The notes beneath the pieces are model-generated. The model was not told where the DNA came from. It ran no database searches and saw only the letters and a list, made by a program, of their open reading frames with translations. Positions 53,265 to 64,000 of a stretch of DNA of 64,000 nucleotides are shown here, in pieces. The stretch comes from Cylindrobasidium torrendii FP15055 ss-10 (lineage: Eukaryota > Basidiomycota > Agaricomycetes > Agaricales > Physalacriaceae). The stretch is from NCBI GenBank assembly GCA_000934385.1, contig KN880512.1, positions 35,064-99,063 of the forward strand, in the 5' to 3' direction. Each line of letters opens with the position of its first letter. Positions within the stretch are counted from its first letter, which is position 1. The position numbers and the translations under genes were made by a program.

Positions 53265-56079
53265 ATGGGTCACCCCGAGGAGGTCGACGTTATTGTATGC
53301 GGCGGCGGTCCAGCAGGCGAGTCGATGTTGGTGTACCAAATATCTGCCATGCTCATTACTTCCAGGCTGCGTTGTCGCTGGGCGTCTCGCTTTCGCCGAA
53401 CCCAATCTGAAAGTCATGCTCATCGAGGGTGCGACTGTCACTGCCATTATAGTTTCGTGCATATCATACTTAAGTTGCTCCTACAGGCGGCGCCAACAAC
53501 CGCGACGACCCTTGGGTGTATCGGTAAGTCGGCTTCGCGAAACTCGCCACCAAGTTGCTCACTAGACTCGATGACTAGACCCGGTATTTATGTGAGGAAC
53601 ATGCAGCGCGACGGCGTGTAGGTTTACCGTCCTCTTCGACGGACGCTGGACTGACGAATCTTGTAGCAACGACAAGGCGACATTCTACACGGACACCATG
53701 AAGTCTTCCCATCTGAGGGGGAGGCAGAGCATTGTACCGTACGCCTTATCTCTGACGTCTCTATAGCCCATTGACTCTTTGGCAGGTGTGCAAACATCCT
53801 TGGTGGCGGTAGCAGGTGAGTCTCTCCCAAGCTCAGCGTTTCACCTCTCATAAGGACGACAGTATCAACTTCCAGATGTACACTAGGGTAAGCTTCTTTC
53901 TTGGATGCTACTTTTCTCTGTGCTAATGCGCGCACAGGCATCAGCGTCCGACTGGGGTGTGTATCTTTGTTCTTGTGCTGAGCTCCATCATAACATTTTA
54001 TGTAGACGACTTCAAGACGGATGGCTGGAGCGCTCAAGGTGAAGCTTCCTCTTGGCTTACGCTCATTATCTAATCAAAACCTTGACAGATTTACTCCCTC
54101 TGATGAAGCGCGTACGTTAACCGCTTGATTTACGTATAAGTCTCAAGCTGACTGGGGCATTTCTTCAGCTCGAGAATTACCAAAAACCATCGAACAGCGA
54201 CTCCCACGGATACGACGGGCCCATCGCCATCAGCAATGGCGGCTGCGTCAGCGCCCTCGCTCAAGATTTCCTACGTGCATCCGATGCCATTGGCGTGCCA
54301 TTCAGCGATGATATCCAAGGTGCGTTCATGTTGCGCCCCATATTTGACCTTGGCTCAAATTGGTTAGACCTCGACACTGCTCATGGCAGCGAAATCTGGG
54401 CGAAATACATCAACCGTGAGACCGGCCGTCGCAGCGATGCGGCGACTGCCTACGTCCATAGCGTCATGGACGTGCAGAACAACCTCTTCCTTCGCACAAA
54501 CGCTCGTGTCTCCCGCGTCATTTTCGAGGGCAACAAAGCTGTCGGTGTCGCTTATGTCCCCGCACGCAATCGCGGACACGGCGGTAAACTCATGGAGACC
54601 ATTGTGAGGGCGAGGAAGCAGGTCGTGATTAGTTCTGGTACGCTTGGGACGCCCCAGATTCTCGAGCGGTCCGGTGTCGGTAGCAAGGACCTCATGCAGC
54701 AGATGGACATCAAGGTTGTCAGCGACCTGCCCGGCGTCGGGTATGTGCGAACCTGCTACATTGGTAATTCTTACTGATGTTTTCCAGTGAACAATATCAG
54801 GATCATTATACGACCCTCTCTCGTACGTTTATTTTAGCGCGCAATTGGAGAAGCATGCTCATGTAGACACATCACAGTATATCGCGTTTCCAACGAGAGC
54901 TTCACCCTCGATGACTTCCTGCGTGGCGACAAGGAAGCTCAGAAGGAGGTTGGTGAATACAGTTCTGATTTCGGCCCCGCCTCACTCCCTTTGCAGCTCT
55001 TCCAAGAGTGGGAGACCGCTCCTCACAAAGCCCGCTTGTCCTCGAATGCCATCGATGCGGGCTTCAAGGTATGTCGCTGTCTCCGTACCCCAATATGTGC
55101 TGACTTTGCCTAGATCAGACCAACTGAAGAGGAGTTGAAGGAAATGGGTCCCGAATTCAACGAGCTTTGGGACAGGTACTTCAAGGACAAGCCCGACAAA
55201 CCAGTCATGTTCGGTTCCATCGTCTCTGGAGCCTACGCCGACCACTCCCTGCTCCCGCCCGGCAAATATGTCACGATGTTCCAATATCTCGAGTACCCCG
55301 CCTCTCGCGGCAAGATCCACATCAGCTCGCGCAACCCATATTCGGAACCCTACTTCGACAGCGGCTTCATGAACAACAAGGCTGACTTTGCACCCATCCG
55401 GTGGTCGTATAAGAAGACTCGCGAACTCGCCCGGAGGATGGACGCGTTCCGCGGGGAACTGACCAGCCATCATCCGCACTTCCACCCTGGCTCCGAGGCT
55501 GCGGTTCAGGACATTGACATCGCTACCGCCAAACAGATGCTGCCCGACGCTCTCACCGTTGGCATCCACATGGGTACTTGGCACCGGTACGCTCTCCTAC
55601 TCCCTCGACCTCTGACCAGTCACTGATGGTGATGCAGCCCTGGCGAGAAGTTCGACGCTGCCAAGGTTCACCACGATATTAAGTATACGGAGGAGGACGA
55701 CAAGGCTATCGATGATTGGATCGCTGACCATGTCGAGACCACTTGGCACAGTCTGGGAACATGCGCCATGAAGCCGCGCGAACAGGGCGGCGTCGTCGAC
55801 CCGCGCCTCAATGTCTTCGGAACGACGAACCTCAAAGTCGTCGACCTCAGTATTTGTCCCGACAATCTCGGCACCAACACCTACTCGAGTGCGCTGTTGG
55901 TCGGGGAGAAGGGTGCGGATTTGATTGCGGAGGACCTTGGTGCGCTAGTATTTCTCTTTTCTTTGGGTGGTGGTTGCTGATGTGTTGGTTGGCTTGTAGG
56001 TCTTAAAGTGAGGACACCTCATGCGCCTGTTCCTCATGCGCCTGTCCCCGCTGGTGTGCGCGCGACCCAGGTTCGTTGA
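53265..56079 (+). CDS. Methanol/alcohol oxidase, GMC oxidoreductase (AA3_3)
   Basis: FAD flavoenzyme oxidising methanol or short alcohols to aldehyde with release of H2O2. Start MGHPEEVDVIVCGGGPAG (FAD dinucleotide-binding GGGPAG). More than a dozen very short introns, the first with a GC donor (53317-53365). Exons read GGANNRDDPWVYR, NDKATFYTDTMKSSHLRGRQ, CANILGGGSSINFQMYTRAS, LENYQKPSNSDSHGYDGPIA, SSGTLGTPQILERSGVG, DKPVMFGSIVSGAYADHSLL, HVETTWHSLGTCAMKPREQG and VDLSICPDNLGTNTYSSALL. The catalytic His is in TWHSLGT and the Asn in GTNTYS. The final intron (after EDLG, about 55939) joins LKVRTPHAPVPHAPVPAGVR, ending ATQVR at 56079. About 650 residues. There is no SKL-type peroxisomal tag. Confidence 0.93.
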
Positions 56080-56756
56080 GTGAGTTTGCTTAGTACGAGT
56101 GGAGAAGTTCGCAAATTCAATGTTAAATCGAAGAAGTAATGTGTATGTACTTGTATCTGTACCAAGATGTAATAGTATCCTCATTTGGGCGCCGAATGCC
56201 CTAGTGTCGCTCGCTGTAGGCAAATCCCATTGGGATTCGGAATTGGCCCTGCATCTTCCTGACCTCGAGGAGACTTGGGACTAATTTTCACGTATCAGGT
56301 GTATTTATGCGATTATTTAGGCCAGCAGTTCATGGGAACAAGCTGGGACGGTGGCTCAGGAAAATGCATTGTTCAAACCCTGCGCGATCGAGATCAACAA
56401 TGCCAAAATTGGTACTTAGCAGAGACGGCTGGAGCCACACAAGGACTAGCGCGAACACTCCTATACACTGATACTCAGCCAGAGGCATTGACACAGTCTG
56501 AACACTGAAAGTCAGTGAAAGAGCTGCATTGGACAGTGAAGCGTTCTGAGAACGTGAACTAAATGCAGTTATAGGTTTTAGAGGGTATTATTCGACCGTG
56601 GCCGGGAGAAACATCAAATGGTAAGTAGCGTATAGATACAAAGTTCGTCAGTGATATACAATGGGAGTCTGGATCAATAAAGGGTGGGTTTGGTAAGAAG
56701 CGAAGAGGTCACATCAATCTGACGGTCATAAATATTTCATTCTCTCCAGTGCGAGC
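56080..56756. other. Intergenic region between convergent genes
   Basis: About 680 bases, 3' flanks of the alcohol oxidase and of the PalI-like gene. Frames at 56099-56508 lack motifs. Nothing else found. Confidence 0.45.
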
Positions 56757-57437
56757 TTAGTAGGTCGCGTCGGCCTTGCGCCTGTAGCTTCCACAGATCC
56801 CGCATGCGCTGACGATGAACGCTAAGATGAGGGATGCAAGAGCGCCGAGGGTCATCCAAACGGCGTTGCCCCACTCTGCATCGATGCCCTGGTCGTGGAA
56901 GCGCTTCTTGGCGATGCCGAAGAGGACCATGTCAAGCACCCATGCAACAAGGGTGACGAGGGTCGCAAGAGCAGTGGCGAGCGACATCATGACGGTGCCG
57001 GCGCGGTGGTAACTTGCGCCACACAGGCCAAAGAGCACGGCGAGCGCGCACAAGCCGGCGGCAATGGGGTGCAAGATGAGGGTAGCCGTCAAGTTGTGGA
57101 TGGTGGATGTGTTCAGGCTTGAAGAACTATTTGGAGTGAGAAGAAATAGAGATGGAGTAGATGTGGAGACGTACTCGAAGTCCAACACGGAGGGGTTCAG
57201 GTCATACCCAATGTGCACATCGCTTCCAGTGTACCCAAACACTCCGTAGCGCGTTACAGAGCTTCCAGTACCGGATTTGAGGAAATAGATAATGTTCCAC
57301 GTTGGTACGCTCACGGAACTGGGTGGAAGATAAGTGATCTGTGGGCGCTAGTGGGGCAGAGACACGCACACAAAGACAAGCAGCACCATCGCTGCGAACG
57401 AGAAGAAGAGGCCGGGGATTGCTGCGCCTGCTGCCAT
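56757..57437 (-). CDS. PalI/Rim9-like membrane protein
   Basis: Start ATG at 57435-57437 (MAAGAAIPGLFFSFAAMVLL, first helix). An intron (GTGTGCGT...CACAG) joins ITYLPPSSVSVPTWNIIYFL, then TRYGVFGYTGSDVHIGYDLN in the extracellular loop. The last exon has three helices: HPIAAGLCALAVLFGLCGAS, MMSLATALATLVTLVAWVLD and AVWMTLGALASLILAFIVSA, then a short basic tail. The four-helix layout with the FGYTGS-type loop motif and a WxxxYFL start is that of the SUR7/PalI family. Rim9/PalI assists the plasma-membrane sensor of alkaline pH (Rim21/PalH); other family members act in eisosomes. Stop at 56757-56759. Confidence 0.8.
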
Positions 57438-58302
57438 TGTGATTCGTTACTGCTTTGACGAGATGGGTGTTTGTGTGTGTTGGTGGTGGGGGGTCGTGAG
57501 AGCGAGGACGGGAGGAATCGAACCAAAAATTCGAGCGCTTTATATGCGGAGCGGAAGAATTCAGAAATGATGTCACACATGCACTGCCATGAAGTCACTT
57601 CAGGTTCACTTTCGGTTTTTCTTGTCTTGGAGCCAATTTTTTCTGTGCGTTTCTTGACGTCGGTGGAGGTCTCTCTCGTTCCTGTCCTGCAGCTCGAGGT
57701 ACACACAGTGACAGACACGCACGACGGGGAAGACAATCTCAGTCTCTGAAGGTCCGGTCCGCGTCGACGCCACATTTACATAGGCAGTGCAGCTTCGACA
57801 AACTGCGCAGTGGCGAGCAGTAAGGAGCGCAGTCGTTGGATATGAAGGCGGGCGTTGGATATTGCACCGCTTCGCCGTTGGGCCCATGCACCACAGTGTG
57901 CACAGTAGCTTCTGGCGGACCACTGTTCATATATGTACGAGATACCGGCCTGAGTGTATATCCACGGAATATTGCAGTTATTGGCCCATCATATCGAGCC
58001 GGAAGTCGACCAGAAGTCCCACCTCTGTGGCCAGATTCAGGCAAATGCAAGGTGTAGATGCTATGATAGTAAGGCCCAAGTAACGACCCTTGCAAACCAT
58101 GAGCTCAGATATTGCTCTGCCAACAAGGCATGCAAACTACACTAGACGTCCAATTTTCCTTCGCTCTCAACTTGCCGCCGGAATCATAATGGACAAGCGC
58201 ATATAGACGCGTGATCGCGAATATTGGCACAGCCACCAATGTCGCCTTGCTCCTGACCATCATCCCATCCCGTTCGTTACTGACCTGCCCGCCTTCCGCC
58301 AA
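57438..58302. other. Divergent promoter region of PalI-like and LRR-like genes
   Basis: About 865 bases. A minus-strand TATA-like CATATAAAGC stands at 57537-57546, about 100 bases before the PalI-like start. Frames at 57311-57775 and 57739-58095 are not convincing. Confidence 0.4.
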
Positions 58303-60123
58303 ATGCCTGCTGCCCACTTACCTCCAATTATCGACCTCGAAAATCCACTTTACTGCCCTGAAATTTCTGCGCAGACGTTCCTCGACGGCGTCCACGACCG
58401 CATTCGCAACGGCCAAGCCCAGGCCAATATTCCCCCTCGCAAAGACCGCTACTCCAAACGCCAGATAGATCCCAAGGCCGTCGTTGTCTCCTTCTCCCTT
58501 ATGCTTGGGCGTGCCCTCCAGGATGGCAGAGATAGCCCATCCAACGATGGGCCAGTTTACGACTTCGAACCCTTCGACAACGCCGACTCCTCGTTTGACT
58601 CGTCCGACTCCTCGCTCAGCTCTATTGATCCCGATACTTCTGCCCTCGCTCTACCTGTACACCAGCAAGCATCACGTTCTACGCGAGCCCTTGTGCACGA
58701 CCGTCTTGGCCGGCCAAAGCGCAAAGCATCCTTCGACTTGCCCGATAGACCACTCAAGATCGCTAAATCCTTTTCAATTGTGACGGATGCCACAGAGGAC
58801 GACGCTATTTACTCGCCCCTTGACCTCAGCGCGCTCTACTATGATATTGACGCCTCGCCGCCTCCAAATATGCCTCGCGCGGTGTCACTGTCATCTGAAA
58901 ACAAGCTGAAGGCGAAGATACGCACCCTAGAAGGTAAAATATGCGAGACGAGAGTGCTCAAGGCGAATGCTTATCCCTACAGACTTCCTGTATGGCCCAC
59001 CCATAGGTACTGAGTCTCCTCGCGGACTGACCGCACTGTACGACCGACTAGACAAGATTCTGCCTGGTATCCGAATGAAACGTCGACTCAGCGCACTGCC
59101 GACTCAGACTCATCAAGCTGTGGCCGACTTTCTTGGCGACCAAGGCTTCCTTAACCCTCGTGTCATGACTATGCTTCGCACGTCCGAAATTCGAGCACTT
59201 TCTATGACTGAATCTATGGACGAAGAGTCTGGGCTAAACATTGGGAGTCGCGATATCATCAAGGGTAAGCCCCGTTTCTTCATGCATGAGCACTGACCTG
59301 ACTATGTCCCAGTCTTCAACGAACCCAACAGTTTCACCTTCCTTACCTATCTCTCGTTCAGTGGCTGTCGCGTACTCGACATGGATATCATGTACATTCA
59401 GCATCTACCCAAGCTCGCCATTCTGCTTCTCAACAATACTGGAATCTCTAATGAGGCGTGCGTTGGCTCGTCAATGATAGCTGGCTGCACTGATTGGATA
59501 CAGTGTCTATAGCCTGACTTCGCTCAAGCGCACACTGACCCATCTGAATCTCGCTACTAACCCTCAGTACGTCTTCTTCCCTCGACGGGACACTCGCACT
59601 AGTACTCATGGCGCTTACCAGCATTGACAATGATGCCATTCCAGCCCTTCTGATACTCAAGAAACTTTCCTTCTTTTCAATACTTGATACCGGCGTAGAT
59701 GTTGTCGGCCTGCGTCGTCTCGCGCGCGTTATTCACGACGAGGAGCGAATTGTCGACGTGGAGATACCGGACGAGGGGGAAAGGTATTTGAATTGTACGT
59801 CGCCCTTGATTTCCATATTCCACGTCTTCGTGCTAACGCGGCATACAGGTATACACTCTAAATATCTTGTTAAGATTCAGCCACCGCTGATATCGCGCCC
59901 GGGGATGTGTGCACAGGCGAGCGCGGCGGCGCTGAAACGGAATCTGCAGGCGCATGCAGAGGTAAACCCGGTGATACTAGCGGCCGGGACGAAGGCGGAG
60001 ATGCGGGACAGGCTAGAGGGGATCTTGAAGACGAGGGAGGCGGATTTGGTGTTGTATGAGATGGTGCTTGGGTCTGTTAAAGAAGAAGAGGAGGAGGAAG
60101 AGGAGGAAGGAGAGAGTGATTGA
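58303..60123 (+). CDS. Leucine-rich-repeat-like protein with disordered N-terminus
   Basis: Start [20 protein letters not shown]. The first third is Ser/Asp-rich and disordered ([19 protein letters not shown]) with a basic patch ([20 protein letters not shown], possible nuclear signal). An intron (GTAAAA...CTACAG) joins [20 protein letters not shown]. Later exons contain leucine-rich repeat-like segments: [74 protein letters not shown] and [10 protein letters not shown]. The end is a Glu run ([16 protein letters not shown]). About 520 residues in six exons, stop 60121-60123. The LRR pattern is irregular, so function is not assigned. Confidence 0.7.
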
Positions 60124-60472
60124 GACGTGGTTCGTCTTTCTTTGGGACGGTTTGGTATACCCGTGTATGCGTTTGTAACTGATTAGAATCATCGTCAAAT
60201 TGTGTATGCATTGTTGTTGTAAAAAAGGCAAATTGTAAAATAGTGTACTGATAGTTGTAGAGTTTTTAGAAGAATCCTTTCGTTAGTTATCGTATTGCAC
60301 TGTCTCTTCGCTTACGTTTGGGAACTTTGTTGATTGCCATATTAGCGCCTGAAAGTCTGAACGCTCGCGTTGACCTGCAGCATTGACTTGGAGCTGATGG
60401 TCCATAACGGAGGTGGAGGCGCGGCGCATGACCAGCAAAAACAAAAACAAAAACTGTACACCTTGATATCAA
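60124..60472. other. Intergenic region
   Basis: About 350 bases including the 3' flank of the LRR-like gene. AAAACAAAAACAAAAAC at about 60438-60454 is the Pol III terminator of tRNA-Ala copy 3 read on the minus strand. Confidence 0.5.
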
Positions 60473-60547
60473 TGGACACATTGGGAATTGAACCCAACAC
60501 CTCCCGCATGCTAAGCGGGCGTGATAAACCAACTACACCATGTGCCC
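60473..60547 (-). tRNA. tRNA-Ala (AGC), copy 3
   Basis: Reverse complement of copy 2 in full (acceptor GGGCACA/TGTGTCC, anticodon AGC, D and T arms intact). Runs of T follow downstream on the minus strand near 60450. Confidence 0.95.
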
Positions 60548-61026
60548 TGGGAAAGTGTGGCGCATGTAGAATTTCGATAATTCATTCTGGCAGATGTCAT
60601 TTACTTTCGCAGATGGGAAAGATTGCTATACAATACACATACGTACTTGTGTATTTCCAGGGATTTGCTGCAGTATTTTTGAGATTTGGTTGAGCTGAAG
60701 TCAACTGGGTACCATTCGTTCTCTGTGTCTTCTTATGGCACCGTTCTATAGCGACTGGAGAGCTAGGGTGTGAGACGAAGGGATTTCATGAATCATTCAC
60801 TCTTTCAATGAGGTCTTGCGAGGGGGATTGCACATAGAGGCGCATGAGTCATGCATCTGGCATGTCTCGAGGAATGAGACTGGCCAGTAGCAGTCGATAA
60901 AAACAGCGAAGAGGAGACTGGAATTCATAGGTGGTTTGATGGCATGAAATATCACCATACCGTTTAGATTATCATGCAGATAACAATACAGACAACAGAA
61001 AAAAGAACAGCATGTATACACAGCAT
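60548..61026. other. Intergenic region
   Basis: About 480 bases; 3' flank of MRT4 and upstream of tRNA copy 3. Nothing seen. Confidence 0.45.
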
Positions 61027-61967
61027 CTATTCGCTCATAGCATCATCGTCACCCTCGACCTCGTCGTCCTCCGTCTCTTTTCTTGGGAGCTCTGTGACAT
61101 CGCCCGTGTTTGCGTCCCAGCATGACAGCAGGTGTACGCGGAAGGTAACGGTCTTTTCGCCGGTGAGCTTGAGAAGTTGGGCTTGCTCGGCGCTCAGCAC
61201 CTTGCCCTTGTCGCAGATCTTGTGTGCGGTTTGGAGGGTAGGGACACCGCGGTTCATGGATGTGGAGAGCCCCAGCTTGCGTAGCTGCGGCTCCTCGTTG
61301 TGGGGCATAGGCTCTGGAGGGTCGGAGTGATGCTGCATAACAGGGCCGGCGGGGAGGATGACAGTACGGGTAGCGCGGTTCCCCGCGCGAGCGAAATCTG
61401 GTTGTTTGAAGTCAGCGAACCATTCTGTGACCTCGGCCGGTTCGCTGTTTGTGAACATGAGCCCAACCTGGCCTTTTATTTGCTGCGTTGTGGGTTAATT
61501 GTTAGGGAGGTGGATGAAGGAGTTTAAATGCGACGCACCTTGGCCATTTTGTGGATACCAGCCTTGTGCTCCTCCTCTGGTGTTGTCCCCAATGCTTTTG
61601 CCATCACCGCCCCACGTCCAAAGAATATCCGAGCAGAGCTAAGGTTGACCGTGAGTATTTTCGCATGGATGAGTGGGGACGGCATACTCTTTCCAGAGAT
61701 GGCGGACAGTCTTCAAGTGCGAATTACGCATGGAACCGACCTCGAACAGCCAGCAGTACTTCCACTTGTCAATATTTTGTTGGACCTAGCCGGATAGTTA
61801 GCGTTGAGCAATTATAGCCAGACAGAGACATACCTCTCCCATCATAGCACCCTTTTGCTCCTTGGTCTTTTTTGCGACCTTTGTGAGCGAGACTAACGAG
61901 AATGAACATTTATGCGAGGCAGCAGCAAGCAGTACGGACCAACTTTCGAGCGTTTTGAACGGGGCAT
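61027..61967 (-). CDS. MRT4: Ribosome assembly factor Mrt4
   Basis: Nuclear 60S assembly factor, paralogue of stalk protein P0, occupying its rRNA site until release. Start ATG 61965-61967 (MPRSKRSKVVSLTKVAKKTK). Exons join EQKGAMMGE, VQQNIDKWKYCWLFEVGSMR, LKTVRHLWKD, then SARIFFGRGAVMAKALGTTP (family signature SRIFFGR..VMAKALG) and EEEHKAGIHKMAK, QIKGQVGLMFTNSEPAEVTE, DFARAGNRATRTVILPAGPV, LRKLGLSTSMNRGVPTLQ and LTGEKTVTFRVHLLSCWD. The acidic end TELPRKETEDDEVEGDDDAM completes it at 61027. About 245 residues in five exons. Its start is 57 bases from that of the deoxyhypusine hydroxylase gene on the other strand. Confidence 0.93.
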
Positions 61968-62024
61968 GGTGGGCGGATGGCTAGAACCGATTGAGCTGAA
62001 TTGGGCAACTCAATTTTTCTGATC
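61968..62024. promoter_or_regulatory. 57-base bidirectional promoter (MRT4 / DOHH)
   Basis: Start codons of two divergent translation-related genes are only 57 bases apart, so they must share promoter elements and very short 5' leaders. No TATA box is present. Confidence 0.7.
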
Positions 62025-63165
62025 ATGGCGTCCATCAGTGTGTCTTCCGCCGAGCTTGCTGCGCTCGAGGCGACGCTGCTCAATACGTCGGGCACGGTTG
62101 CGCTTCACGACCGATTCCGCGCGCTATTCACGCTCAAGGCGCTCAAGACGCAGGAGGCCGTCGAGATCATCGCCAAAGGTGCTTTCGGTAGCTGATCGGA
62201 GCGGAGATGGTTTAACGTTCATTGCGCAGGCTTCCAAGACGAGTCCGCCCTCCTCAAACACGAGCTTGCTTACTGCCTAGGCCAATCCCGCAAACCTTCC
62301 GTTCTCCCGTATCTCCAGGATGTTCTAGCCAATGTCAAGGAAGATCCTATGGTCCGCCATGAAGTCCGCTATATATTCTATCCAAAGCGTCTTCTGACCG
62401 TGTGCAGGCCGCAGAGGCAATGGGCGCCATTGGAGAAATGGAATCCATCCACTTCCTCGAGAAGTACCTTCACGATGACAACGTGAGCGTGCGGGAGACC
62501 GCCGAACTTGCCATCGACCGCATAAAGTGGGACAACTCCGAAGAGGGCAAGCGGCATTTGAAGGAAACAGAGGCGGATGATTTCATCCCTACATATACCT
62601 CCATCGACCCCGCCCCGCCTACGTCTGGCCTTCTCTCTGGTGCACCGAAACCACAGGACTTGTCCCATGCCAGTATCGACGCACTCAAGACCAAACTCCT
62701 CGACACTTCTCTCCCACTTTTCGACCGCTACCGTGCCATGTTCGCACTCAGAAACATCGGCAATGCCGAGGCAGTCGACGCCCTCGCTGCTGGCTTCGCC
62801 GACCAGAGCGCACTCTTCAAGCACGAAATTGCATTTGTCTTCGGGCAGCTGCTCTCCCCACACTCCATTCCATGTCTTGTCAAAGTGCTGGATGACAACA
62901 ACGAGTCTGAGATGGTACGGCACGAAGCTGCGGAGGCACTTGGCGGCATTGCGACGCCCGAGGTCCTCCCACACCTACGCGAATGGCTAAAGCGCGAAGA
63001 CGCACCCCGTGTTGTGCGCGAGAGCTGTCAGGTCGCACTGGATATGTACGAGGTATGTATCGTCTTTCAAGCGTGTTGCGCAATCATTGACATCCCTGGT
63101 AGTACGAGAACTCTGACCAGTTCCAATATGCTAATGCTCTTGAAACGGTTCAAGCTGCCGCCTAA
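62025..63165 (+). CDS. LIA1: Deoxyhypusine hydroxylase
   Basis: Di-iron HEAT-repeat enzyme that completes hypusine on eIF5A (substrate deoxyhypusine). Start [20 protein letters not shown]. Introns at about 62178-62228, 62360-62406 and 63052-63099. The four His-Glu iron-ligand pairs are visible: [28 protein letters not shown] and [10 protein letters not shown]. The repeat body is in two halves linked by [20 protein letters not shown]. The last exon joins [20 protein letters not shown], stop at 63163-63165. About 330 residues, the normal length. It is paired with MRT4 through a 57-base divergent promoter. Confidence 0.95.
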
Positions 63166-63529
63166 CTGTTCTTCTCCATCAAAAGTGCTGTTCAAGGGAC
63201 AAGGGATCTAAAGTGACCAAAATGTATAAAGTTAGGTTGCGTCGTGTTGTAATATCATACTGTACCATCTACAGTGCGGTGATCCAAAAGTTAATCATAT
63301 ATTGTGTTGTACAACATCCCCTCTCTTGAAGCTCTTGGCCCAATAGTGCGTGATCCAGAAGTGAATTGTGTTTGTATGTACAACACTTCTCTTGCTCCTG
63401 GACAAATTGTGCCAATGGTGGGTCCCCGGTGTGGACAGTGGACACTGGAATCTGGATTGGAGACCAGCAAATGACAAATGACGGTATCTCCTTGAACTCA
63501 CGGGCACAAAAATGTGAGGAATCATTGGA
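63166..63529. other. Intergenic region with a short imperfect direct repeat
   Basis: Two related stretches of about 40 bases, at about 63275-63318 and 63347-63388, share GTGxGTGATCCAxAAGT, AATTGTGTT or similar, and TGTACAACA. Otherwise no gene. The right end holds the Pol III terminator of tRNA copy 4. Confidence 0.45.
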
Positions 63530-63604
63530 TGGACACATTGGGAATTGAACCCAACACCTCCCGCATGCTAAGCGGGCGTGATAAACCAACTACACCATGT
63601 GCCC
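63530..63604 (-). tRNA. tRNA-Ala (AGC), copy 4
   Basis: Identical to copy 3 over all 75 bases (minus strand). A T run follows downstream near 63510 on the minus strand. Confidence 0.95.
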
Positions 63605-64000
63605 ATGAACATGCTGTGTGGCGCACTATTATGTTAGTACCACGTGATTGCAATCTCGCTCGAGACTCGTGACTCCAAGTCACTCAAGAGACCTGTATAC
63701 AGGGTTTTGCATTAAAAATGCGAAACCCCGCTGGCAAAATCCCAGCACGTGACTTTTCCCGTGACCGGACCGACGCATCCGAAATCGCCGATGCAACCTG
63801 CGCCGACCTCCCAAAGGCCCCAGTGTGCCGCTTGAGAGCTTCATACAGAGATACACGACAGTTGCTAAGTATTGGGTGAACCAGGCCCAACCACTTTGGG
63901 CCCATTTATCGCCAACGCAACCAAAGATGCACCACACTGGCTGCCTTTTTCGGTCGGTCCTGCGTCTTTTGCTAGCTCTGCTGCGAGCGTCTCCTCTTCT
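63605..64000. other. Window end, possible gene start not resolved
   Basis: An ATG at 63927 opens a frame to the window end (MHHTGCLFRSVLRLLLALLR), with a hydrophobic start that could be a signal or membrane anchor. It is too short to judge. Minus-strand frames here have no support. Confidence 0.25.

Noticed and set aside
54982..55584. 200-codon minus-strand frame inside the alcohol oxidase gene
   Set aside because: Shadow of conserved alcohol oxidase exons; no independent motif.

Overview
The window is nuclear DNA of a filamentous basidiomycete, most likely a mushroom-forming Agaricomycete. Evidence: almost every gene is cut by introns of about 45-60 bp with GT..AG (occasionally GC..AG) ends, and several gene families are typical of Agaricomycetes: F-box proteins with an N-terminal helix, multi-intron alcohol oxidase, multi-span membrane proteins of unknown role, and GPI-anchored GH13 enzymes. 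All exon joins below were read by eye from splice signals, reading frame and family conservation. No transcript data were available.

Layout. 1-5.4 kb: a gene tail, RNA 3'-phosphate cyclase, and a tandem pair of secreted M43-type metalloproteases. 5.9-14.4 kb: TIM23, then a roughly 2.7 kb segmental tandem duplication carrying an F-box gene. The duplication left a truncated TIM23 copy and a truncated copy of a neighbouring gene of unknown function, whose intact version follows. 15.4-22.6 kb: a small membrane protein, a mitochondrial acetyl-CoA hydrolase/CoA-transferase, a multi-span membrane protein and a second type of F-box-like gene. 23-27.4 kb: a HOOK dynein-adaptor protein and an HSF-type transcription factor. 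29-37.6 kb: a small probable beta-trefoil protein, an aldo-keto reductase, a Pro-rich coiled-coil protein and a class-I glutamine amidotransferase. 38.8-42.7 kb: a divergent pair, a GPI-anchored alpha-amylase/glucanotransferase-like protein and an MFS sugar transporter. 43.5-48.1 kb: a tandem pair of acyl-CoA oxidase/dehydrogenase-like flavoproteins. 48.2-56 kb: a GPI-anchored Cys-containing secreted protein, a small basic protein, a multi-span membrane protein and a methanol/alcohol oxidase. 56.8-64 kb: a PalI/Rim9-like protein, a leucine-rich-repeat-like protein, MRT4 and deoxyhypusine hydroxylase (divergent, 57 bp apart). Four tRNA-Ala(AGC) genes are scattered through the second half.

How the genes relate. 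The window is mostly independent housekeeping and accessory genes, not one cluster. Plausible functional pairs are the secreted GH13 enzyme with the sugar transporter (external alpha-glucan use), and MRT4 with deoxyhypusine hydroxylase (60S assembly and eIF5A maturation). Three separate local duplications (proteases, F-box block, acyl-CoA oxidases) show an actively rearranging region. I found no CRISPR, no intact transposon and no obvious novel multi-gene system. The most unusual items are the duplication-junction chimera near 9.0 kb, a possible intron-retention switch that adds a long tail to the 11.9 kb gene, and a candidate exonised intron in the second acyl-CoA oxidase.
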